Source: Auxenochlorella pyrenoidosa (Eukaryota; Chlorophyta; Trebouxiophyceae; Chlorellales; Chlorellaceae). Taken from it: a stretch of DNA of 17,566 nt. The DNA is taken from assembly GCA_001430745.1 (NCBI GenBank), contig KQ481955.1:749705-767270 (forward strand), read 5' to 3'. Below are positions 1-10,500 of the stretch, one piece after another; positions within the stretch are counted from its first letter, which is position 1, and the number at the start of each line of letters is the position of its first letter. The position numbers and the translations under genes were made by a program. The notes under the pieces are model-generated. The model was not told where the DNA came from. It searched no databases and saw only the letters and a program-made list of their open reading frames with translations.

Positions 1-24
1 CCCCCCCCCCCCCCCTCCCGCCAG

Positions 25-2759
25 GTTGTCATGGCCGCCACCAACCTGCCAGAGCTGCTGGACTCGGCGCTCACGCGGCCTGGGCGCTTCGACCGCCAGG
101 CAAGACCGGCTCAGCTCGCACGCAAGCATGCGCGGGCGCGGCTCTTGCCGTACGCCGTCCACACGCACGCTCCCGTGCGCCGCATGCCTGGCCTGCGCCG
201 CCGTAGCTCTCTCTGCCAACAAGCCCTTGCGACATCCCCCCTGCGCAGGTGGCCGTGACGCTGCCTGATGTCAAGGGGCGGCAGCAGATCCTGGACCTCT
301 ACCTGGCTGGCAAGCCGGTGGCCGCTGACGTGGACACAGGTCGGCCCGGATGCTACACGCGTCGTGCCCGATGCTGCTGTGCTGCCTGTTGGCAGCACCA
401 GGCTGCTCCCTGGTCGGTGGCCGTGGCCGCCCAAAACAGCCTCCGACAGCTCACCTCTCCGTTGCTGCCCCCGCCCGCCCTGGTGGCCCGCGCTGCCTGC
501 AGACATCCTGGCGCGGCGCACCCCCGGCTTCAGTGGCGCCGAGCTGGCCAACCTTGTCAACGAGGCGGCGCTGCTGGCGGCCCGCCACGACAGGGACTGC
601 ATCAACACGCAGGTGGGGCGCGGGCGCGGGGCGGCGCGCCCTGCCGGCGCGGGGCCGGGCCGCCGCAGGGGGCGCCACTCGCAGGGAGCACGGCAGTACC
701 GTGCCTGAGCTCCGCAGGACGGGCTCTCTCGGGCTGCTCCCCTCGCCCGGGAGTGGTGCCAGCCGTCCGTGACACTTTCATTGCTCTGGCTGTGCTTTTG
801 GCTGCCTCGCCTACCTCCCGCTCCCCACCCTGTCTGGTCTCCTGCAGCTGCTGGATGAGGCGCGCGACAAGATCCTGATGGGCACCCCTCGAGTCATCAC
901 GCAGGCAAGCGCCACCTCCCTGCCATGCAACACCGCAGATTGCTCTGCTGCTCCCACGGCATGCAACAGGAATTTCGTACAACAGGGGTCTGTAAGGCCC
1001 TGCGCCAAGTCATTCCCTCCACTCCACCCTCGGCTGCTTGGGCTGCCCGCGCCTTCCTGTCCTGCCCAAGAGCCGACATTCGGCCACGCCCCTGCATCAT
1101 CCACCCGCGTGCATCGCCGGCATCACGCGTCATTCGTGCTCAACCTGCTCTCCGCATGCCCCCGCCTGCGCAGAGCGAGGAGGCGCGGCGGCTGACTGCG
1201 TACCACGAGGGCGGGCACGCGCTGGTGGCGCTCTACACGCCCGGGGCCAAGCCCATCCATAAGGTGCGCCCGCCAGCCCACGGCAGCAGGGCCGCCCTGC
1301 CGGTATATGCTCGAAAAGGCGCGCGGCGCTTCCCAGCAGCGCTGCTGGCCTGCTGCAATGTGCGCCGCATGCGCTGCGCCTTCTGCTGCGTGGCACCGGC
1401 CGAACCAGCTCCGGCACAGCCACCAACGCCGCCCCCCCCACCCCCCACCCACCCCCACCCGGCCTTCAGGCCACCATTGTGCCCCGCGGCCACGCGCTGG
1501 GCATGGTGAGCCAGGTCCCCGACAAGGACGAGTACTCGATCACCCGCCAGCAGCTGCTGGCAGACATCGATGTGTGCATGGGCGGCAAGGCCGCAGAGGA
1601 GCTCATCTTTGGTGGGTGCCCCCCCCCTTCCTGGTGGTGTTCATAGTGTTATTGGGCTGTTGGGGAACAAGTCTTGGGCCGAGCGCGCTTCAGGGCCGTG
1701 GAAGAGCCAGTTTTCGCCGACAGCGTGATCATGACAGTTCACGCGGAGCAGCAGCACGCAGCGAAAGCAGGCGCATGCCAGGCAGGGAGGGAGCTGGCGG
1801 TGCAAGCGTGCCTCTCACATGGCCACCAGAGCGCCGCACAGTACCGGTTTCTCACGCCGCTGCTGGCGCCCTGCACCAACCCTGAACTTGAACCACGGCC
1901 CCGCCCCGCGCCGCAGGCGAGGACCACGTGACCACCGGCGCCACCTCGGACCTGCAGCAGGCGACCCGCAAGGCGCGGCACATGGTGGTGGACTGCGGCA
2001 TGAGCGAGCGCATCGGGCCAGGTGGGGCGGCGCGCGATCCCCGCCCGCGTGCAGAGGGCCGCACAGCCGGCACAGCGGCTCTACACAGAATACGCTGCGC
2101 TGCTGGCATTACCGACAAGCCGCCGCCGCCGCTCTCCTCAGCGCTACAAGAGGGCCAGCTACGTGCACCCCCCTCCCCCTGGCATGCAGTGGCGGTGGGG
2201 CAGGAGCAAAGCCCAGCGACCCGGCAGGTGGTGGACTCTGAGATCCAGGCCATCCTCAAGGGCTCCTACTCCCGGGTGGTCAGGTGCGCGCACCAGCCGC
2301 CATGCAGCCTGCAGCCAAGGGGCCGGGGCCATGTGGGTCTCTGCCTGGCAACTGTCCGGGATCGCTGCAGGGCGTTTTTTTGTTGGAGTCTCTGACCTTT
2401 GTGCTTGCTGGCCCTCACCCCACACCCTGCTTGCCGCCCCTTGCCCCACACCCCGCAGCCTGCTCAAGGAGAAGGAGGCGGAGCTGCATGCGCTGGCCCA
2501 GGCCCTGCTGCGGGAGGAGACGCTCACCCAGGCCGACATCAAGAGCCTGCTGGCCGGCGGCAGCAGCAGCCCAGAGCTGCCGGGCAGCGGGTCAGGGGGT
2601 TCGGGGCTCCTCCCAGTGCCGACGGCAGCAGCGGCAGCAGCGGCAGCAGACGGCGTGCCTGCCGCTGCTGGAGCAGCGGCGGCTGCCGCGAGCCCGGGCC
2701 TTGCAGCATCTGTTAGCGGCTCGGCAGCTGCGGAAGCGGTACCTCCTGCAGCTGAGTGA
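25..2759 (+). CDS. FTSH11: FtsH11/YME1-like ATP-dependent zinc metalloprotease (3' part, nine exons)
   Basis: This is a membrane-bound AAA protease of plastid and/or mitochondrion that unfolds and degrades membrane proteins. Exons: 25-99, 249-339, 503-612, 848-904, 1174-1263, 1470-1611, 1917-2021, 2190-2283 and 2459-2759 (354 residues; the N-terminus, membrane segment and Walker motifs lie off the left edge). Visible motifs are the end of the AAA domain with the arginine-finger motif RPGRFDR, the C-helical AAA part [18 protein letters not shown], the zinc site HEGGH (about residues 122-126 of the visible part) and the third zinc ligand Asp in [10 protein letters not shown]. The segments [10 protein letters not shown] and LTQADIK look more like plant FtsH11 than FtsH4, from memory of those families. 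A conserved Leu/Glu-rich helix is followed by an Ala-rich tail of about 70 residues that is not part of the family core. Introns 100-248 and 905-1173 use GC donors. The i-AAA family call is firm; the FtsH11 paralogue assignment is less so. Confidence 0.9.
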
Positions 2760-3031
2760 TGGAACCCTTGAGAGGCTCTGACCTGCTTCCCTGCCTTGCT
2801 TCCCCGTTGCCATGCTCCCTCGTTTATTCAGGTGCTGCACTATCCTGCTGCATTATCCTGCATTCCTCTTTCAGCTCCTCACCCTGCCCTGTACATCTCA
2901 CCCGCTGAGAGCCCTCCTTCGCGTCTGTATTTCATCATGCTGTACCATCCAACCCGAATCCTTTACCTCTGATCACAGCTGCCCCGGATGCACATTTCAT
3001 CTGGTGGCGTGCGGCGGCACGCTGCACACAC

Positions 3032-3036
3032 TGTAA
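3032..3036 (+). terminator. Candidate poly(A) signal TGTAA of the FtsH11-like gene
   Basis: TGTAA is the usual poly(A) signal in chlorophyte green algae. This copy lies about 270 bases after the stop codon of the protease gene, on the same strand. The 3' UTR from 2760 to here is poorer in G than the coding exons and shows no conserved coding segment. Cleavage would be expected some 10-20 bases further on. Confidence 0.55.
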
Positions 3037-3381
3037 GGCATGTCATGAAGCGCCTGGTGGTCTCATAGTTTTCACACCAGTAGGGGGGTGGGGGGAGAGG
3101 GGGTATGTTTTCGCAGCAAGTGTTCATCAGGCAAGGCGATGCGCGGTCAAGAGCGTGCAGAGGCAACGTGTGTTGGCAGAAGTGGTTTGGGTCGAGCAGA
3201 TGAGGGGTCTTTTGTTCAACCGACGGTCTGGCAAAATTCAGGGTTGCACCGTGTTCAGACACTGGCACTTGTGGTGAAACGGGCAAGAGAAATGGTCAGT
3301 GGTGTGTTTGTGTGGCAGGCCGAGCTCATCATTGCGGCGCATGACTGGGCGCCATCCTCCAGAGGGTTGCATGACAGGCAC

Positions 3382-6300
3382 TCAGTCGTCGTCCTCGTCG
3401 TCGTTGCCCTGCCAGCGGTACTGGCGGCCAAAGATGTCGGACTCAGGCAGGTACCAGGTGGCAGGGCTGAAGGAGCCGGACGTGATGGCGCCGTTGCTGG
3501 CCACAAACAGGATGGCGGCGTCGTCCAGCTGCAGCAGGGGAGCGGCAGAGAGGCGAGCACGTTGGGTGGTGCCCGGCAAAGCCAGGGCAGCTGGGGCGGT
3601 TGGTGGCAGTGGGCAGGGGCTCTCCCAGCGGCCTCACGTTGGTGAAAGTCGAGTAGGTGTTGATCAGCCCGGCCATGCCGAGGGTCACGCCGTTGCAGGT
3701 CACGTTGGCCTGCACCGCGTAGTTCTGGCCACCGCCGGCAGGCTGCAGGCAAAGAGAAGGGCGGGTGGGACGAATGACTGAGTGCTTCAGGAACTCAGTC
3801 GTCGTGCGCCACACCGGCAGGCTGCTGCAGCAGCAAGCTCGACGGCGTCCCTCTGTGTCCCTGGCCGCACCAACGCTGTCAGCGCACGGGCCCACCTGGG
3901 TGCAGCCCACGGCCGAGGTCTCGGGGGAGGCGCAGCTGGTCCAGCCGGGGATGGTGCGACGCTGCTGGATGTCCCCGATGCGCTGCACAAGGTCGGCGGC
4001 CATGGCTGGGGTGAAGCTGTCAGCTGACATGGCGGACCAGGCGCCGTTCGAGTTGTCGCTGTCCTGGGCCCAGTTAGAGGGCAGGGAAGAGCAGCTGAAG
4101 GCGGCAGGAGGGGTGCTGGTGCCGCCAGTGGTGCCGCCACCTGCGGTGCCGCCACCCGTGGTGCTGTTGCTGCCGGTCTGCAAGGGGTTGTCAGGCAGGG
4201 ACAAGGGTTGCAGGGAGGGCACAAACACACACGACACTGATGGCAACCTACCTATTGCAGAAACACAGGAGAATGGCCTCGCGTCGGTGGTCCCAATGCA
4301 ACATAAATGCCCCCTCTGAGGCTACACAGCAAGCTGGAGTGCAGCGGGCGGGCCAGCTGGCGGGCGGGCCGCCAGGAAGGAGGGCAGAGCTGTGCGCTGC
4401 TCACCAGCAGGTTGTCAAGGTCCTGAACAATGGTTCCGTTCACAGCAATGAACTCCGGGTCCAGATTGTCCACCTGCCACAGTGAGAAGGGCGTCCCGGG
4501 CGAGGAGCGCTCACGCATGTGGCATGCTGCGCAAATGTGACAGAAGCCTGGGCACCTCGCCCTGCAGCCGTGTGCCTTGTCCCAGGCAGCGCCGCCTGGG
4601 CTGGACTGCAAGCTACGGCCTGCAGGCCCTCGCCCCTCTCACATTGATGTTCGATTCAAATGTGTTCACTTTCACGACGAGGCCAAGGGTGGTGCCAGTG
4701 CTTGCGCAGGTGTAGTTCACCTGCAAGGCAGGCGCCGGGGGGGGGGGCGAGGAGGGGGGGGCTGGGCGAGGAGTTGTACAAGTGTGTTTCACAGCTGCCG
4801 GTCAAGTGGCTGAGACGCCAAGGGCAGGGAATGTGCTCCTGTTATGGTGCCCAGCAGCATGTGCCGGCCTTGGAGCCTCACCGCCAGTGCATAGTTGGTG
4901 CCCTGCCCAGCAGTCTGCAGGAGAAGGGGAGCCGGCACAAGGGGGCAAGCAGCTGTGTTGCAGTGGAGCAGAGCAGCAGGCACATTCGGACACATCATGT
5001 GCACATGATGTGCATGGGCTGGCCCGACGGTTTGCACACTGGAGCATGCTGTGTAGAAGCTCCACAGGCTATCAGACCTCATCGAAACATCAAACCCCTA
5101 GCACCCACGCGCTGCGCCTACAAGCGGTGCAGCCCGGTGCCCCCCCCTGCCCTTGCGCACCTGCTGGCAGCCGACGGCCGAGGAGGTGGGCGTGGTGTCG
5201 CAGGCGGCCCAGTCGGGGATGGATGCGATCTGGCCCTCCTGCAGGCGCTGCTGCAGGGTGGAGTAGACGGCATCCAGGACCGACTGGGAGGCGGCGCTGG
5301 ACAGATCCTGCCAGGGGCCGTTCTGGGAGTCCTCCAAGTCGTCGTCGTCGCCCCAGTTGACGGGCAGGTCGGCGCAGGTGAGGTTGGCCTGCAGGGCGGC
5401 GGGGAGGACACCAGCCGGGGTGAGGCACGCAGCTGGCAGCTAGCGCACGCAGTGCATGCCTGGTGCGATACCAGGCATGCAGAAGGGTTTGTTGGCTGTC
5501 CATCAGCATGATGCCATGCGATTTTCGAGGTCTGAGCATCCAGACCAGCTCACCGGTTCCAGCTCCAGCCCGACATCAAAGTTGTTGACCGGCGAGGAGG
5601 CCGAGGCGCCAGGTGTGGTGGTCCCGCCAGCCGTCACGGCCGCCACGGTCATGTCGTCGACCTGCAGGCGGGTGGAGACGGCAGCAGAGTTGGCGAGCAG
5701 CGCCAGGCAGCACATCTGGCAGCACATCTGCGGCCGGCCGGTTGCAGCTGCTGCTGCAAGGCAGCGCTTGCACGGAATCCACCCGCTGTTCCTCACATTC
5801 ACAAAGGAGGAGAAGGTGTTGATGAGCGCGTAGACTGCAAGGACGTCGCTGCCGCAGGTGAAGTTGGCCTGCAGGTGACGGACACAAATGTGCGGGCACA
5901 TTGGCGAGGGGCAGCTGTGCACTTGCTCGGGCAATCAGCTGGCAACGCATGCACCGAGGTCCAAGCTGCCTTGCCGCTCCTTCTTCCCTGCCTGCATCAG
6001 GCGGATCACCCACCTGGAGAGCATAGTTTGTGCCCCAACCTGCAGACTGCAGTCGAGAGGACACAGGGTGCCATGGAGTTGAGTGCGTCTGGCATGGAGG
6101 GTGTGCAGTGCAGCGGGCGAGAGCTGGCATCAGGACCTGCTGTGTTTGGCCACACCGCCGCCTTCATAGTCAAGGCGAGAGCTGCCATCTGGCCTGCAGC
6201 AACATCCAGCATGCTTGCCTGGGTGCAGCCGGCGGCGGCAGAGGTGGGGGAGGAGCAGGCTGTCCAGCCGGGGGCGGACAGCTGGCCATCAGACAAGCGC

Positions 6301-6515
6301 TGCTGGAGGGTCGAGTACAGCGTGCTCAGCATGGCGCTGCTGGCGCCCCCCTCCGCCAGGGCAGACCAGGGGCCGTTGTCGTTGTCGTCTGAGTCCTGAT
6401 ACCAGTTGGGAGGGAGGGTGGCACAGTCCAGGGGTGCAACCTGCGCGGCGGCATACGCTGCCAGCGCCAGGAGTGCGAGCGCCGCGCGTGCGCAGAGAGC
6501 TGATTTTGACGACAT
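3382..6515 (-). CDS. Secreted protein with three tandem four-Cys, cystatin-like repeats (11 exons)
   Basis: I do not recognise a named protein. Exons, 5' to 3': 6515-6219, 6046-6014, 5868-5797, 5661-5554, 5388-5161, 4914-4882, 4720-4643, 4473-4405, 4177-3896, 3742-3638 and 3528-3382, giving 483 residues. The start MSSKSALCARAALALLALAA is a clear signal peptide with likely cleavage near AAA|QVAPLDC, so the product should enter the secretory pathway. Each repeat has Cys-x2-LPxNW, GPW/GAW, an amphipathic helix (YSTLQQRL in repeats 1-2), W-x2-C, GC(T/Q)Q, AGxGxNYA and N-x-TC, so four conserved Cys and an N-glycosylation sequon per repeat. The Gln, then AG-x-G-x-NY, then a Cys strand recalls the cystatin QxVxG hairpin, but this is only a pattern resemblance. 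A Thr/Gly-rich linker precedes repeat 3, and the C-terminus is acidic (DDEDDD). In-frame upstream Met codons exist, but a likely intron acceptor just before MSSK and the signal peptide favour this start. Exon structure is strongly supported by the repeats; function is unknown. Confidence 0.75.
4991..5012. repeat. Perfect 22-bp palindrome in an intron
   Basis: Bases 4991-5012 read the same on both strands, with centre GTGCAC and outer arms CACATCAT/ATGATGTG. The palindrome lies in the intron between the fifth and sixth exons of the secreted repeat gene. The flanking bases do not extend it. Confidence 0.9.
5453..5481. repeat. Inverted repeat with 12-bp perfect arms and 5-base loop, intronic
   Basis: The arm TGCATGCCTGGT (5453-5464) is followed by the loop GCGAT and by the exact reverse complement at 5470-5481. 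It sits in the intron between the fourth and fifth exons of the secreted repeat gene and would form a stable hairpin in RNA or DNA. Confidence 0.9.
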
Positions 6516-7465
6516 GAGGACAGCGACCTGCAAGGGCAGCGGCAGCGGGGCGCAAGCAGCGTGAGGTGGATGCAAGGCGCTTGTTGGCAGTTTTCTTTTT
6601 GTGGGATCCCGTGTTCGGCTGGCGGACACGCCAGCTGTCCTGACGAAGGGGCGCATCACAGGGGCGGCAGGGATTGCGGCCCCCGCGCCCCTCATGAAGC
6701 CTGTCTGCACAAAAAAACTTCAAACCGCATTGATGTTGAGGCCTCAATCTAACTTGAGACACTAAAATTGGCCAGCATGCCGACGAGCCGGTGCTTGCTG
6801 CGCAAGAGCTCGGCGGCAGGCCGGCAGGCAAACTGCAATCGGCGTCTCCACTCCCCCCAACCCCAGCGAACAACGCCCATCCCAGTCCAGCTGCTCATTG
6901 AGACAGAATTGCGTCGTTTCCGCAGCCAGAGGAACGCGCAGCTGCAGGCAGGGGTCTCACCCCCTGGGCCAGGAGCGACTCACCCGTGGGCAATGGGGCT
7001 GAATGCGATACAAACGTGCTCAATTGACTAACAGCAGGAGGAATTGCCCTCTTGAAGCGGCCCAACTGCGGGGCGAACAGCGCTCAGCACTCAGCGCATG
7101 TGCCGCCAGCTGGTCTTCCACCCGCCATCTGGCCTCCCACTCGGCGATTGAGTAGTTCTACATGGGCATGGGCTGTTGACGAGGAGGGAGCGGCGAGCGG
7201 CCACATCCTGCTGATATGTCTGCTCCTCCTGCAGCGGCGGCACCGCCCCGGTATCCTGAACATGTCAACAGGCACTCCTTGAACCTCTGTCCAAATGCCG
7301 CAAATCAACTTTGACTGCACACTAGGGACAGGCATTTGAAATAATGCAAGCTTTGGTGGATCATCGCTTAGGTTTGTGTGGGTGTGGGTGGGGTGCCAGT
7401 GAGCGTGTGGGGGGGTGACCACCACGGGGTATGTGTACTGGAGGCCTGCCCTGAACAGACGAAAA
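6516..7465. other. Intergenic: promoter/5' UTR of the secreted repeat gene, then low-signal spacer
   Basis: No gene is supported here. On the - strand, a pyrimidine tract ending in TTGCAG stands 12 bases before the start codon of the repeat gene, so a 5' UTR intron is likely. A second acceptor-like tract (T7 then GTGCAG) lies near 6700-6715. AT content rises around 6700-6770, where the 12-bp palindrome TTGAGGCCTCAA occurs at 6736-6747. A GT-rich stretch lies at about 7373-7424. The short open frames on both strands match no family and lack splice or composition support. Confidence 0.5.
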
Positions 7466-7470
7466 TTACA
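7466..7470 (-). terminator. Candidate poly(A) signal TGTAA of the OFD1-like gene
   Basis: TTACA on the + strand is TGTAA on the - strand. It lies 73 bases downstream of the stop codon of the OFD1-like gene, in the correct orientation, implying a short 3' UTR of roughly 90 bases. Confidence 0.55.
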
Positions 7471-7542
7471 CTCCATAAATTGCAACACTGCATGATAGGC
7501 CTGCACAGGTCATTCAAGGCCCTATGTTGGTCGTCTTGCAGG

Positions 7543-10500
7543 TCAAAAGCGGCTACTGTCCTCGCTGGTAGTCAAATCCGACACATAAAAGCTGTTCCCG
7601 TCAGCAGCGTCAGCAGCTGCTGTGCCCGCTGCTCCAGTGGCCATGGCTGCTGCAACCGTGGCCGCCGGCGAGTAACCGGTACCGTCATAAGCAGGCGCAG
7701 CCGCCTCTGCATCTCCTGCTGGCCCCGCACCTGTTGCTTGCTGGCCATCGCTGCCTGCCTCTTCACTTGATGAGGTCTCACGGCTGGCACCACAGGAGGG
7801 CCCTCCCAGCCCGAGCGCTGCTGCGCCGCCGCTGCTGGCAGAGCGGTGCTGCTGGCGTGCACGATAGGCAGCCAGGATGTCTGATGCTGTGCGGCTGGGC
7901 GGCCTGGGTGCATCCCACTGACTGACTGCAGCGGCAGGGCCCTGCTGCAGCAGGCCTGTCCCAAGACCGGAAGTAGTCCCCCCCGACAGAAGATGTGGTG
8001 CAGAGGATGCAGCAGCTGGTGGCTGCATAGTGTGCATTGCAGGCAGAGGTGGTGGGCTGGACTCCCAGGCATCGGACTGCTCCTGCCGCTGCTGTGCACG
8101 TTGCGCAGGCAGTGCGTGCTGGTCCCGCTGCTGCAGACCAATCCCAAACAGCGGGGCAGCCACGTGCCCTGCAGCTGCCTGCGTTGGTGCCGCCGCAGCG
8201 GCTGCTGCAAGCGCAATCGGAGACTGGCCTGCAGAGCTGCTGTCGTTGCCAGCAGCACCAACCACATCCACAGCTGCCTGGATGCCTTCCACCAACGTGC
8301 CAAGGACATGCTGCAGCTGCGCAGCTGCGACAGCTTGGCTGGCCACTGCACGCTGCTGCAACTTGGACGCCTCTCGACGCAAGCCCTCCTCCGCCTGCCT
8401 GGCCGCTCCCACCCGCCCCTCTGCCTGCTCCCGCCACTGCGCTGCATCCCGGCAAGCTGCCTGCAGGGCCGCCGCCAGCGGACCCTCGGCTGCGGCGGCA
8501 GCAAGGGCTGCCTGCTGCTGCAGGTCTCCCACCTCGCGGGCTGCTGTGGCTAGCGCCAGGCGCAGCTCCTCGGCATGCTGCAGCACTGCGTCATGGGCCT
8601 TGAGGCTCTGCGGAGCAGGGGCCAGGCGGGACAACCACAAGGTGTGCTACAGTGCAATCCCCGATCATGGCATGCTGCGCAAGCACTGTCAGAGCGCCAG
8701 CGGCGCGGCGCAGATGGCAGGCCAACCTCCTCATGTGCGCAGCGCCTGCAGCGACCAGGCCCACCTTGCCCAACAGCTTCTCTGCCCGGCCGGTGCTGTC
8801 GCGCCATACGCGCTCGTGCTGCCGCCCCGCCTCCACCTCGCCCTGCAGCTGCTCTACACGCTGCATCAGGCGCCGCACAGCCTGCTGCAGCCGTGCAGAG
8901 TCGGCAGGGGAGAGCCCCTGCTGGGGCGACTCCGCAGCGGTGGCAGCAGCAGCTGGTGCAGGTGGCGCAGCTGCAGCAGTTGGGCGCTCCTTCACCTCGC
9001 GCAGCACAGCCAGCTCTGCCTGGTGGGCTGCCTGCGAGCTGGCCAGCTGCTGCCGTAGTGCGCCTTGCTCCTCCAGCGCTGCACACAGCTGGCTTTGCAG
9101 CAGTGTGACACGCGCCACCTCAGCCTCTGCGGCAGCCCTTGCCCGCACAGCCACTGCCTCCTGAGCCGCCACCTCAGCCAGCCTCGCTGCCAGCCTCCGT
9201 TCCTCGTCTTCACGCGCCGCCTCGGCTGCTTTCAGCGCTGCCGACGCCTGCTCGGTCTGCTGCCGTGCGGCGGCCTCCCTCAACGCGAGCCGGGACTCTG
9301 CCTCAGCACGCTGGGCGTGCAGGCGCTCCTCGTCGCCCCGCACCCGCCGCAGGTGCTCCTCCCTCAGCTGGTCCTGCTCCCGGTGCAGGCGGCGGCTGCG
9401 CTCGAGCAGCTCCTCCTCCTGCAGGCAGGCGGCAAGCGCTGGGGCTCAGACTCGCCCTAAAAAATGCTGGGCGTCCAAGCAAATCTGACACCCAGTGTCC
9501 CAGATAGCGGCTTCAAGCATCAAAGTGCATGCAAAGCAGCAGCCTGGCAGCCTGCACACCTGCTTATTCAGGGCAGCAAGGCGGCGCTGGTGCTCTTCGG
9601 CCAGCGCAGCGCGCTCGGCAGCCAGCGCCGCGGCATGCTTGGCCGCCGCCTCCTCCCGTGCCGCATCCAGCCCCTCCTGCCGCAGCGTTGCCAGGCGCTG
9701 CTCCAGCTGTGCGGCGCAGCGGGCATCGCACTCAAGCCGGTACGCTGCCATCCGCTCCTCCAAGCTGGCAGCGGCTGCAGCCTCCAGAGCCCCAGACTTG
9801 CGCCGATACTCCTCCTCTATGGCAGCCAGCCTCGTCGACAGCAGCTGCGAGGAGGCCGGCCCTGTAGCTGCCAGCGCGTCGTCGCAGCTGGAGTTGACAC
9901 CCCAACCTTCAGCGACGCCGTCCTCTCCTGCCTGGCAGGCAGCGGCCTGGGTGCTGACGTGCCCTCCCAGCACGCCCAGTGCAGCCACTATGCGCTCCAC
10001 CAGGCTTGAAGCTGCACCTGATGCTGGGTTGTCCACGCCAGGTGCACCCTCCACTGCCCCTGCTCCTTCTGCCGCTTGTGGCGCTGCACCCAGCTGGGTG
10101 CTGGGTTCGCAGGTCAGCAGCGCGTGCACCTTTGACTCTGGCAGAACGCCCAGCAGGCGCAGCAGGTCGGCATGGCCCAGCCGCGGCAGCCCGCCGCTGC
10201 CGGTCTCCGCCAGGAAGACAGACATGGTGTAGGTGTGCCGCTGCGCCAGCAGGAACTCTGATACCAGGCAGTTGAGCACGTGCTGCTGCAGCGAGGGGCT
10301 GGGCTGCGGGGCTGGCAGCCAGGGAGGTGTGCAAATGCTGCCGGTGCTGGCACTGTTGCCAGGTCTCTTCAGTTCGGCATACAGTCGCGCGCGCAGGTGT
10401 GCCTGCAGCAGCCAAAGGCAAGCATTCCCCATGACAGACAGGTTGGCAGGGGAGCTGGGCAGGCACGTGTGGCGGCTGAACAACGTGCTCGCGGTGCAGA

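Noticed and set aside
3088..3645. + strand open frame of 185 codons after the protease gene
   Set aside because: It runs over the last exons of the - strand repeat gene, whose reading is supported by repeat homology.
4660..5511. Long + strand open frame (283 codons) over the secreted repeat gene
   Set aside because: It is antisense to exons and introns of the repeat gene, matches no family, and is explained by low stop frequency in GC-rich DNA.
6736..6747. 12-bp palindrome TTGAGGCCTCAA upstream of the repeat gene
   Set aside because: Palindromes of this length occur by chance at a few per window of this size, and no function can be argued.
6768..7031. 87-codon + strand open frame in the spacer before the repeat gene
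   Set aside because: It has no recognisable domain, splice support or conservation signal, and its length is expected by chance.
7373..7424. GT-rich stretch as a microsatellite or regulatory element
   Set aside because: It is imperfect and short, and nothing beyond base composition supports a role.
8030..9058. Long + strand open frame (342 codons), Cys/Ala/Arg-rich
   Set aside because: It is the antisense shadow of the OFD1-like coiled-coil exons and has no motif of its own.
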